64,000 nt of DNA from the NCBI RefSeq assembly GCF_031143425.1, contig NC_090445.1, positions 1,578,928,049 through 1,578,992,048 on the forward strand, read 5' to 3'. How positions within the stretch are numbered: the first letter of the stretch is position 1; every line of letters starts with the position of its first letter. Source of the stretch: Pleurodeles waltl. Lineage: Eukaryota; Chordata; Amphibia; Caudata; Salamandridae. Below the pieces are notes generated by a model. That model was given only the letters and a program-made list of their open reading frames with translations, did no database searches and had not been told where the DNA came from. Made by a program: the position numbers and the translations under genes. Below, in pieces: positions 22,517-33,000 of the stretch.

Positions 22517-23141
22517 GGGTCCCATTACGACTTTGGTGGTTGGATGAGCTGGCCTACAAAGTCGCTGCAAGGAGGCTTCCATCAAGCCGGCAGCTTCCCC
22601 ACAGGGTATTTCTATGTTCCCTCCGGGCTGACCGGTGGAAACATCGTATTACGACGTTTCGGCCTGTCAGACTGGCAGAAACAGTGCCACAGGATTGGGC
22701 TTGGCTCCCTTACAGGAGTTGAGGCCAATACTGTTGCGCAACATCACCCTTGGAATGTGTATTGTCTGCACAGCAGGCAGTGCTCATTCCGAGAGTACAG
22801 GAAGGGGGTTCCCTGCCCTGCCCATGCCATTGGCATGGGCAGGGGCTCCACTGTGGCTTCACTGTGGATCCAGCACTGACTTTCCACCAGCCTTTTCCTG
22901 GTGCCATGAAAAGAGGACTCATTATCAGCACGGTGGTGCTAAACTCAGCACTGCCACGGCTGACCGCGACTCAGACCACCACCACCCTGTCGGGATCCAT
23001 GGTCCTGGTGGTGGCAACGCTCCCCAGGAGGTCTGACCGACATGGTTGTAATCCGTCAGTCAGACCACCAGGAGTGTGACAGTGCAACCGCCACCGTGGG
23101 TTTGGCGATCCTTGGACCCCCCAAACTCAGAATAGGGCCCC
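22517..23141. mobile_element. possible TIR element 4, diverged (about 625 bp)
   Basis: A GC-rich island in AT-rich flanks. It starts GGGTCCCATTACGACTTTGG and ends with CCAAACTCAGAATAGGGCCC, whose complement matches the left end at about 15 of 20 positions. This pattern (GGGYCCYATT...TTTGG) resembles the GGCCCTCATT elements. No convincing target duplicate is seen. Stop-free stretches exist in several frames but carry no recognised domain. Confidence 0.5.
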
Positions 23142-23142
23142 G

Positions 23143-23425
23143 TCTCCTTCCACACCCCCGCCAGATCCCTCCGCTCCACCCAGATGGCCCTGGCCCCATC
23201 CCTCGCATCCGTAAAACCACCACCGGAGGACGATCTTTCACCTACACCTCATCAAAGAGCTGGAATAACCTCCCCTGCACCTCAGACAAAGCCTGTCGTT
23301 AACCATCTTCAGGAAGAACCTCAAGACGTGGCTCTTCGGATAAGGCCCCTCCCCTTCCCCCCCAGCGTCTTGAGACTCTCACGGGTGAGTAGTCACACTT
23401 TATGAATATTGATGTATTGATTGTA
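23143..23425 (+). mobile_element. L2-like LINE 3' end, second subfamily
   Basis: The frame contains GGRSFTYTSSKSWNNLP, equivalent to GGRSLAYQGAKLWNSLP in the LINE at 1,085-3,208. A frameshift then leads to LTIFRKNLKTWLF, the typical end of L2/CR1 ORF2. The 3' end AGCGTCTTGAGACTCTCACG, GGTGAGTAGTCACACTTTAT and a GATGTATTGATTG tail fit an L2 terminus. It directly follows TIR element 4, which may have inserted into it. Confidence 0.7.
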
Positions 23426-23664
23426 CATCTACATGAGGTCTACCCAAGTTAATTCAGCAAAACATCAGCATTTTACCTCTATTAGCTGCCAGCATTTAAT
23501 GCTAATCCCTCCCAAATTTACATGACATTTCATAGGTTTTATTTATACATGCACAAAGCAAGCTTATACATGGCAGAAACGAAAAGTCAAATAGCACATG
23601 ATCATCTTTCTCATGAAGGCAAGCAAAAATGACAATAAATAAAAGAAGTCAAATTTACTAACCT

Positions 23665-24330
23665 AATACCAGTCCAACAAGCACTGGGGGACGTACATAT
23701 ATTGAAAGAAGTCTAATTTGTTATTTTAACTCCAGTCCATGAAACTTTGAAGAAGTGGCATGAATTGGGAAAAGGACATATTTACAATTCGAAGTCCAGT
23801 TTCACAAGTATTGGTCAAAATACATATATTGGGGAGGAGGGTAAGTTTTACCATTCTTACTCCTATCTACAAGTACTCTGAAAAGTATGCACGGTGGGAA
23901 GAAGGTTCATATTCGTTTTTCTAACTGTAAGTCAACATATTTTGCTGAATGTCTTTATTTGGGAGGACAGCAGATTCTGCCTCCAGTTTTACAAACCTTG
24001 TGGAAAATACAAATATTGAGGATAGAATGTGGATCAGATTTATTACTCCAATCCCACAAACATCAGAACGATTAAATATAGTCAGACGGGTCCATACCTT
24101 CATTCTAACTCCAATCCTACATACACTGGGAAAACTATATATTAGAGGATATGAGAGTTACGATTCTGAGTACAATCCCACATACACTGGCGAAGTACAC
24201 TTATTTCAAAGGGTCAAATTTGTTATTCTAACTCCAATCCCACACACATTGTCGAAAGGGTGCATTAGGTGGGGTTACAATTAACATTTTAACTCCAATC
24301 CCACAACCAGTATAGAGCATGCATTGGGGA
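23665..24330 (+). repeat. diverged 62-bp tandem repeat, about 11 units
   Basis: The anchor AACTCCAATCCCACAAACA (with many variants) occurs near 23,670, 23,731, 23,802, 23,861, 23,925, 23,981, 24,046, 24,111, 24,170, 24,232 and 24,293. Spacings are 56-71 bp. Each unit continues with a CTGGGAAAATACATATATTG-like part and a GGGTCAAATTTGTTATTCT-like part. Right-hand units are better conserved than left-hand ones. No coding capacity. Confidence 0.75.
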
Positions 24331-25068
24331 ATTCACTATGGTATAACACTAATCCAAACATCAATTTTAAATTACATATATTACAATTATATTTTAATTA
24401 GATTCTCAACTATTATTTTAATGTATTATTAAAATCTATTTAATCTATTAAATATAGTATTGAAGACTATAAATACATTGAAATAAAATAACACAAAATA
24501 TGAACCACAATTGAAAAACAGGCATAGAAATACAAACACAATTGTCTGGCCCTCAATAAATATTTGTTTATCTTTTTAATAGTTTTCTACTAAATTTAGA
24601 AATTCAATGAAATACTAAACACGAAATGGTATTCTTATAACAATGTAAAACATTTCAGAAACAATATTAAATAGACTTATCAATATTATTTTTAAGCCGA
24701 AGTATATACTTGAATTAATCATTCTCAGTATGAAACACCACTACCCACCCAATTTCTATTAGAACCCATAACATATTGGAACAAGTTAAAATATTGAACA
24801 CATAAACAAATTAATAAACCCAGTATTTTATTTTACATTATTTTAAACTAGGTAAATTAGCCTAAATGAGTAAATAAAATTTAAATGACAAATCTAGCTT
24901 GAAAACTAATAATTTAAAATAAATATAAATATCTACAACAAAACACCCCCCCCCAATTTCCCAATAAGTCCCACAACATGTGAAATAGAATAAAATGAAA
25001 TAAATATAAAACAAAATCAAACCACAATAGATATAATTATTTATAAATACATACATTTAAAAAACATA
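24331..25068. other. very AT-rich sequence, nothing recognised
   Basis: Strongly AT-rich with short A/T words and a C-run of ten near 24,945. No gene, terminus or tandem repeat is recognised. Confidence 0.5.
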
Positions 25069-25070
25069 TA

Positions 25071-25239
25071 CCGTATTTATCGGCGTATAACACGCACTTT
25101 TTCTCCCTGAAAATAGGGGGCAAATGATGTGTGCGTGTTATACGCCGATATAATGTTAAGGACCCATAGTACATACCGAAATTTAAGTTTATGAGGTGCG
25201 TGTTATACGCTGGTGCGTGTTATACGCCGATAAATATGG
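25071..25239. mobile_element. 169-bp MITE with 27-bp TIRs and TA target duplication
   Basis: The left terminus CCGTATTTATCGGCGTATAA (25,071, continuing to CACGCAC at 25,097) and its complement at 25,213-25,239 match at 26 of 27 positions. TA flanks both ends (25,069-25,070; 25,240-25,241). The terminal word GTGCGTGTTATACGC recurs inside at about 25,131 and 25,196, giving several internal copies. A TA duplication fits Tc1/mariner-like or other TA-targeting superfamilies. No coding capacity. It lies about 430 bp before the satellite array. Confidence 0.85.
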
Positions 25240-25241
25240 TA

Positions 25242-25674
25242 GTTCGAACATACTACCCATCCAATACTCCCAAAACAACCATTAACCTCCAAGCTTTAAC
25301 ATATCAAAATTTAAAGTAAAATGTACAAACTGTTTACACATACAATGGTAACAAAAAATACAAACTACAATATACATATACAATGTATTATGTGCCATAT
25401 TGATGTACACTCTATTTGTAACATCAATATTATTGTTCATATTTAAAAAAAAAAACATACTTAAGTTCGATATTATGCCCAACAATATTTTTGTAGTCAC
25501 ATTATTTTGACCACAATAATATGGTCAAATGATACTTTGTAGCTTATAGCCCGGTTGCATACTTTTGGATTTTTAGTTTGTTTCTGCAGGAATTGATCAG
25601 TTTTTTCATGCAATGCTGCAATGCATATTAGCCTTTGGCAGGCCCAGCTAAACAGGTCAAAAGTAAAAATGTCA
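25242..25674. other. AT-rich spacer before the satellite
   Basis: Unassigned. The last ~130 bp contain words loosely like monomer sequence (CTTTTGGATTTTTAG, TTAGCCTTTGG), so a strongly decayed satellite piece is possible but not established. Confidence 0.35.
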
Positions 25675-25704
25675 TGCCGAAAGCCAGAAACACGTGTCCG
25701 GAGA
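25675..25704 (+). ncRNA. truncated hammerhead at the array edge
   Basis: Satellite homology begins inside the ribozyme: TGCCGAAAGCCAGAAACACG, then TGTCCGGAGA. Strand one of stem I and CUGAUGA are missing, so this copy cannot cleave. It is followed by a monomer with an 11-bp gap (GAGATCCGGCACCAAC). Confidence 0.85.
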
Positions 25705-26011
25705 TCCGGCACCAACTTATGGTGAAAATGTTGTACAACGTTACATCACTTGCTGCACCCATTAATGGTGAACGACTTTTTTAAATATTATTCGAATTCA
25801 TTCTCATGACTGCATTTATCATGATGCTTTGGGGCTACTCGAGCTGAAATGTAAGACAGGGTGCTCCCTTTTTGGATTGTGTATTTAACGGCTCCCGTGA
25901 GCCTTTGAGCTGACGAGATCTGGTGAAGCACCTGGGCGCCTACTGAGTGGTACAAAAACCTGAGAATACGTTTAGGCGGCATTTCAAGCAACCCTGTCTG
26001 CCACACTTTGC

Positions 26012-26055
26012 TCTCCACTGATGACGGTCGAAAGCGAGAAACACGTGTCCAGAGA
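26012..26055 (+). ncRNA. first full-length hammerhead, weakened helices
   Basis: Core CUGAUGA at 26,018-26,024, GAA and GUC are intact. Stem I is UCUCCA against CAGAGA, so the two base pairs next to the core are lost. Stem II reads CGGUCGAAAGCGA, which pairs poorly. Likely slow or inactive. A related copy with a repaired 3' strand lies at 30,344. Confidence 0.75.
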
Positions 26056-26917
26056 TACGGCATTCGCCGCACCAACTTATGGTGAAAAACTTTCTACAAT
26101 GTTACAGCACTTGCTGCACCCATTTATGGTGAAAGACTTTTTGAAATATTATTTGAATTCATTCTAAAGACTGCATTTATCATTTTGCTTTGGGGCTATT
26201 CGAGCTGAAATGTAAGACAGGGTGCTCCCTTTTTGGATTGTGTATTTAACGGCTCCCGTGAGCCTTTGAGCTGACGAGCTCTGGTGAAGCACCTGTGCGC
26301 CTACTGTGTGGTACAAAAACCTGAGAATACGTTTAGGTGGCATTTCACGCAACCCTGTCTGCCACACTTTGCTCTCCGCTGATGAAGGCCGAAAGCCAGA
26401 AACACGTGTCCGGAGATACGGCATTCGCCGCACCAACTTATGATGAAAAACTTTCTACAACGTTACAGCACTTGCTGCACTCATTTATGGTGAAAGACTT
26501 TTTGAAATATTATTCAAATTCATTCGAATGACTGCATTTATCATGAAGCTTTGGGGATACTCGAGCTGAAATGTAAGACAGGGTGCTACCTTTTTGGATT
26601 GTGTATTTAACGGCTCCCGTGAGCCTTTGAGCTGACGAGCTCTGGTGAAGAACCTGTGTGCCTACTGAGAGGTACAAAAACCTGAGAATACGTTTAGGCA
26701 GCATTTCAAGAAACCCTGGCTGCCACACTTTGCTCTCCGCTGATGACGGCCGAAAGCCAGAAACACATGTCCGGAGATACGGCATTCGCCGCACCAACTT
26801 ATGGTGAAAAACTTTCTACAACGTTACAGCACTTGCTGCACCCATTTATGGTGAAAGACTTTTGGAAATATTATTCGAATTCATTCTAATGACTGCATTT
26901 ATCATGATACTTTGGTA

Positions 26918-29083
26918 CTATTCGAGCTGAAATGTAAGACAGGGTGCTCCCTTTTTGGATTGTGTATTTAACAGCTCCCGTGAGCCTTTGAGCTGACAAG
27001 CTCTGGTGAAGCACCTGTGCGCCTACTGAGTGGTACAAAAACCTGAGAATACGTTTAGGCGGCATTTCAAGCAACCCTGTCTGCCACAATTTACTCTCCG
27101 CTGATGACGGCCGAAAGCCAGAAATACGTGTCCGGAGATACAGCATTCGCCGCACCAACTTATGGTGAAAAACTTTCTACAACGTTACAGCACTTGCTGC
27201 ACCCATTTATGGTGAAAGACTTTTTGAAATATTATTCAAATTCATTCTAATGACTGAATTTATCATGATGCTTTGGGGCTATTCGAGCTGAAATGTAAGA
27301 CAGGGTGCTCCCTTTTTGGATTGTGTATTTAACAGCTCCCGTGAGCCTTTGAGCTGACGAGCTCTGGTGAAGCACCTGTGTGCCTACTGAGTGGTATAAA
27401 AAACGGAGAATACGTTTAGGTGGCATTTGAAGCAACCCTGTCTGCCACACTTTGCTCTTTGCTGATGACGGCTGAAAGCCAGAAACACGTGTCCGGAGAT
27501 GCGGCATTCGCCACACCAACTTATGGTGAAAAGCTTTCATCAACGTTACAGCACTTGCTGCACCCATTTATGGTGAAAGACTTTTTGAAATATTATTCGA
27601 ATTCATTCTAATGACTGCACTTATCATGTTGCTTTGGGGCTATTTGAGCTGCAATGTAAGACAGGGTGCTCCCTTTTTGGATTGTGTATTTAACGGCTCC
27701 CGTGAGCCTTTGAGCTGACGAGCTCTGGTGAAGCACCTGTGCGCCTACTGAGTGGTACAAAAACCTGAGAATACGTTTAGGTGACATTTCAAGCAACCCT
27801 GTCTGCCACACTTTGCTCTCCGCTGATGACGGCCGAAAGCCAGAAACACGTGTCCGGAGATACGGCATTCGCCACACCAACTTATGGTGAAAAACTTTCT
27901 ACAACTTTACAGCACTTGCTGCACCCATTTATGGTGAAAGACGTTTTGAAATATTATTCGACTTCATTCTAATGACTGCATTTATCATGATGCTTTGGGG
28001 CTATTCGAGCTGAAATGTAAGACAGGGTGCTCCCTTTTTGGATTGTGTATTTAACAGCTCCCGTGAGCCTTTGAGCTGACAAGCTCTGGTGAAGCACCTG
28101 TGCGCCTACTGAGTGGTACAAAAACCTGAGAATACGTTTAGGCGGCATTTCAAGCAACCCTGTCTGCCACAATTTACTCTCCGCTGATGACGGCCGAAAG
28201 CCAGAAATACGTGTCCGGAGATACAGCATTCGCCGCACCAACTTATGGTGAAAAACTTTCTACAACGTTACAGCACTTGCTGCACCCATTTATGGTGAAA
28301 GACTTTTTGAAATATTATTCAAATTCATTCTAATGACTGAATTTATCATGATGCTTTGGGGCTATTCGAGCTGAAATGTAAGACAGGGTGCTCCCTTTTT
28401 GGATTGTGTATTTAACAGCTCCCGTGAGCCTTTGAGCTGACGAGCTCTGGTGAAGCACCTGTGTGCCTACTGAGTGGTATAAAAAACGGAGAATACGTTT
28501 AGGTGGCATTTGAAGCAACCCTGTCTGCCACACTTTGCTCTTTGCTGATGACGGCTGAAAGCCAGAAACACGTGTCCGGAGATGCGGCATTCGCCACACC
28601 AACTTATGGTGAAAAGCTTTCATCAACGTTACAGCACTTGCTGCACCCATTTATGGTGAAAGACTTTTTGAAATATTATTCGAATTCATTCTAATGACTG
28701 CACTTATCATGTTGCTTTGGGGCTATTTGAGCTGCAATGTAAGACAGGGTGCTCCCTTTTTGGATTGTGTATTTAACGGCTCCCGTGAGCCTTTGAGCTG
28801 ACGAGCTCTGGTGAAGCACCTGTGCGCCTACTGAGTGGTACAAAAACCTGAGAATACGTTTAGGTGACATTTCAAGCAACCCTGTCTGCCACACTTTGCT
28901 CTCCGCTGATGACGGCCGAAAGCCAGAAACACGTGTCCGGAGATACGGCATTCGCCACACCAACTTATGGTGAAAAACTTTCTACAACTTTACAGCACTT
29001 GCTGCACCCATTTATGGTGAAAGACGTTTTGAAATATTATTCGACTTCATTCTAATGACTGCATTTATCATGTTGCTTTGGGG
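26918..29083 (+). repeat. 1,083-bp (three-monomer) tandem duplication
   Basis: The block from about 26,918 to 28,000 is repeated at about 28,001-29,083 with no difference seen in the stretches compared by eye, including private variants such as ATAAAAAACGGAG and GCTATTTGAGCTGCAATG. It is a recent unequal-exchange product: the neighbouring higher-order unit has 12 monomers here but about 9-10 in the next copies. Confidence 0.85.
27817..27860 (+). ncRNA. hammerhead ribozyme, consensus copy (type I)
   Basis: Representative of about 100 similar copies. Stem I: UCUCCG (27,817-27,822) with CGGAGA (27,855-27,860), six Watson-Crick pairs. Core: CUGAUGA (27,823-27,829) and GAA (27,843-27,845). Stem II: GGC (27,831-27,833) with GCC (27,839-27,841), loop CGAAA, plus an unusual C-A apposition next to the core. 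Stem III: A-U and C-G pairs from ACACGUGU (27,846-27,853), a perfect palindrome. Cleavage is predicted after C17 at 27,854 (GUC). Helix I is open to the flanks, hence type I. Self-cleavage gives 5'-OH and 2',3'-cyclic phosphate ends and, from a multimer, 361-nt units. Such short stem III motifs usually cleave better as paired (double) hammerheads. Confidence 0.93.
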
Positions 29084-29982
29084 CTATTCGAGCTGAAATG
29101 TAAGACAGGGTGCTTCCTTTTTGGATTGTGTATTTAACGGCTCCTGTGAGCCTTTGAGCTGACTAGCTCTGGTGAAGCACCTGTGCGCCTACTGAGTGGT
29201 ACAAAAACCTGGGAATACGTTTAGGCGGCATTACAAGCAACCCTGTCTGCCACACTTTGCTCTCCGCTGATGACGGCCGAAAGCCAGAAACACGTGTCCG
29301 GAGATACGGCATTCGCAGCACCAACTTATGGTGAAAAACTTTCTACAACGTTACAGCACTTGCTGCACCCATTTATGGTGAAAGACTTTTTGAAATATTA
29401 TTCGAATTCATTGTAATGACTGCATTTATCATGATGCTTTCGGGCTATTTGAGCTGAAATGTAAGACAGAGTGCTCACTTTTTGGATTCTGTATTTAACG
29501 GCTCCCGTGAGCCTTTGAGCTGACGAGCTCTGGTGAAGCACCTGTGCGCCTACTGAGTGGTACAAAAACCTGAGAATACGTTTAGGCGGCATTTCAAGCA
29601 ACCCTGTCTGCCACACTTTGCTCTCTGCTGATGACGGCCGAAAGCCAGAAACACGTGTCCGGAGATACGGCATTCGCCGCACCAACTTATGGTGAAAAAC
29701 TTTCTACAACGTTACAGCACTTGCTGCACCCATTTATGGTGAAAGACTTTTTGAAATATTATTTGAATTCATTTTAATGACTGCATTTATCATGTTGCTT
29801 TGGGGCTATTCGAGCTGAAATGTAAGACAGGGTGCTCCCTTTTTGGATTGTGTATTTAACGGCTCCCATGAGCCTTTGAGCTGACGAGCTCTGGTGAAGC
29901 ACCTGTGCGCCTACTGAGTGGTACAAAAACCTGAGAATACGTTTAGGCGGCATTTCAAGCAACCCTGACTGCCACACTTTGC

Positions 29983-30026
29983 TCTCCGCTGATGACGGGC
30001 GAAAGCCAGAAACACGTGTCCGGAGA
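29983..30026 (+). ncRNA. hammerhead variant with GNRA-capped stem II
   Basis: CUGAUGA starts at 29,989. Stem II reads CGGGCGAAAGCCA, giving GGC/GCC closed by a GAAA tetraloop in place of the CGAAA loop. The same variant occurs with C3 at 33,235, 36,845, 37,206 and 39,370, always in the monomer type whose minus-strand peptide starts MARR. Other core positions are intact. Confidence 0.8.
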
Positions 30027-33000
30027 TACGGCATTCGCCGCGCCAACTTATGGTGAAAAACTTTCTACAACGTTACAGTACTTGCTGCACCCATTTATGG
30101 TGAAAGACTTTTTGAAATATTATTCAAATTCATTCTAATGACTGCAGTTATCATGATGCTTTGGGGCTATTCGAGCTGAAATGTAAGACAGGGTGCTCCC
30201 CTTTTGGATTGTGTATTTAACGGCTCCCTTGAGCCTTTGAGCTGACGAGATCTGGTGAAGCACCTGGGCGCCTACTGAATGGTACAAAAACCTGAGAATA
30301 CGTTTAGGCGGCATTTCAAGCAACCCTGTCTGCCACACTTTGCTCTCCACTGATGACGGTCGAAAGCGAGAAACACGTGTCCGGAGATAGGGCATTCGCC
30401 GCACCAACTTATGGTGAAAAACTTTCTACAATGTTACAGCACTTGCTGCACCCATTTATGGTGAAAGACTTTTTGAAATATTATTTGAATTCATTCTAAA
30501 GACTGCATTTATCATTTTGCTTTGGGGCTATTCGAGCTGAAAAGTAAGACAGGGTGCTCCCTTTTTGGATTGTGTATTTAACGGCTCCCGTGAGCCTTTG
30601 AGCTGACGAGCTCTGGTGAAGCACCTGTGCGCCTACTGTGTGGTACAAAAACCTGAGAATACGTTTAGGTGGCATTTCACGCAACCCTGTCTGCCACACT
30701 TTGCTCTCCGCTGATGAAGGCCGAAAGCCAGAAACACGTGTCCGGAGATACGGCATTCGCCGCACCAACTTATGATGAAAAACTTTCTACAACGTTACAG
30801 CACTTGCTGCACCCATTTATGGTGAAAGACTTTTTGAAATATTATTCAAATTCATTCGAATGACTGCATTTATCATGAAGCTTTGGGGATACTCGAGCTG
30901 AAATGTAAGACAGGGTGCTACCTTTTTGGATTGTGTTTTTAACGGCTCCCGTGAGCCTTTGAGCTGACGAGCTCTGGTGAAGAACCTGTGCGCCTACTGA
31001 GAGGTACAAAAACCTGAGAATACGTTTAGGCAGCATTTCAAGAAACCCTGGCTGCCACACTTTGCTCTCCGCTGATGACGGCCGAAAGCCAGAAACACAT
31101 GTCCGGAGATACGGCATTCGCCGCACCAACTTATGGTGAAAAACTTTCTACAACGTTACAGCACTTGCTGCACCCATTTATGGTGAAAGACTTTTGGAAA
31201 TATTATTCGAATTCATTCTAATGACTGCATTTATCATGATACTTTGGTACTATTCGAGCTGAAATGTAAGACAGGGTGCTCCCTTTTTGGATTGTGTATT
31301 TAACAGCTCCCGTGAGCCTTTGAGCTGACAAGCTCTGCTGAAGCACCTGTGCGCCTACTGAGTGGTACAAAAACCTGAGAATACGTTTAGGCGGCATTTC
31401 AAGCAACCCTGTCTGCCACAATTTACTCTCCGCTGATGACGGCCGAAAGCCAGAAATACGTGTCCGGAGATACAGCATTCGCCGCACCAACTTATGGTGA
31501 AAAACTTTCTACAACGTTACAGCACTTGCTGCACCCATTTATGGTGAAAGACTTTTTGAAATATTATTCAAATTCATTCTAATGACTGAATTTATCATGA
31601 TGCTTTGGGGCTATTCGAGCTGAAATGTAAGACAGGGTGCTCCCTTTTTGGATTGTGTATTTAACAGCTCCCGTGAGCCTTTGAGCTGACGAGCTCTGGT
31701 GAAGCACCTGTGTGCCTACTGAGTGGTATAAAAACCGGAGAATACGTTTAGGTGGCATTTGAAGCAACCCTGTCTGCCACACTTTGCTCTTTGCTGATGA
31801 CGGCTGAAAGCCAGAAACACGTGTCCGGAGATGCGGCATTCGCCACACCAACTTATGGTGAAAAACTTTCATCAACGTTACAGCACTTGCTGCACCCATA
31901 TATGGTGAAAGACTTTTTGAAATATTATTCGAATTCATTCTAATGACTGCACTTATGTTGCTTTGGGGCTATTCGAGCTGCAATGTAAGACAGGGTGCTC
32001 CCTTTTTGGATTGTGTATTTAACGGCTCCCGTGAGCCTTTGAGCTGACGAGCTCTGGTGAAGCACCTGTGCGCCTACTGAGTGGTACAAAAACCTGAGAA
32101 TACGTTTAGGTGACATTTCAAGCAACCCTGTCTGCCACACTTTGCTCTCCGCTGATGACGGCCGAAAGCCAGAAACACGTGTCCGGAGATACGGCATTCG
32201 CCACACCAACTTATGGTGAAAAACTTTCTACAACTTTACAGCACTTGCTGCACCCATTTATGGTGAAAGACGTTTTGAAATATTATTCGACTTCATTCTA
32301 ATGACTGCATTTATCATGTTGCTTTGGGGCTATTCGAGCTGAAATGTAAGACAGGGTGCTTCCTTTTTGGATTGTGTATTTAACGGCTCCCGTGAGCCTT
32401 TGAGCTGACTAGCTCTGGTGAAGCACCTGTGCGCCTACTGAGTGGTACAAAAACCTGGGAATACGTTTAGGCGGCATTACAAGCAACCCTGTCTGCCACA
32501 CTTTGCTCTCCGCTGATGACGGCCGAAAGCCAGAAACACGTGTCCGGAGATACGGCATTCGCCGCACCAACTTATGGTGAAAAACTTTCTACAACGTTAC
32601 AGCACTTGCTGCACCCATTTATGGTGAAAGACTTTTTTAAATATTATTCGAATTCATTGTAATGACTGCATTTATCATGATGCTTTCGGGCTATTTGAGC
32701 TGAAATGTAAGACAGAGTGCTCACTTTTTGGATTCTGTATTTAACGGCTCCCGTGAGCCTTTGAGCTGACGAGCTCTGGTGAAGCACCTGTGCGCCTACT
32801 GAGTGGTACAAAAACCTGAGAATACGTTTAGGCGGCATTTCAAGCAACCCTGTCTGCCACACTTTGCTCTCCGCTGATGACGGCCGAAAGCCAGAAACAC
32901 GTGTCCGGAGATACGGGATTCGCCGCACCAACTTATGGTGAAAAACTTTCTACAACGTTACAGCACTTGCTGCACCCATTTATGGTGAAAGACTTTTTGA

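Noticed and set aside
22540..23036. Plus-strand frames of 60-133 codons
   Set aside because: They lie in the GC-rich interior of a diverged non-autonomous element. Several frames are open at once and none has a domain.
23143..23425. Possible host exon with the SKSWNNLP peptide
   Set aside because: The peptide and the following 3' sequence match the C-terminal end and tail of L2-type LINE ORF2, and it is frameshifted.
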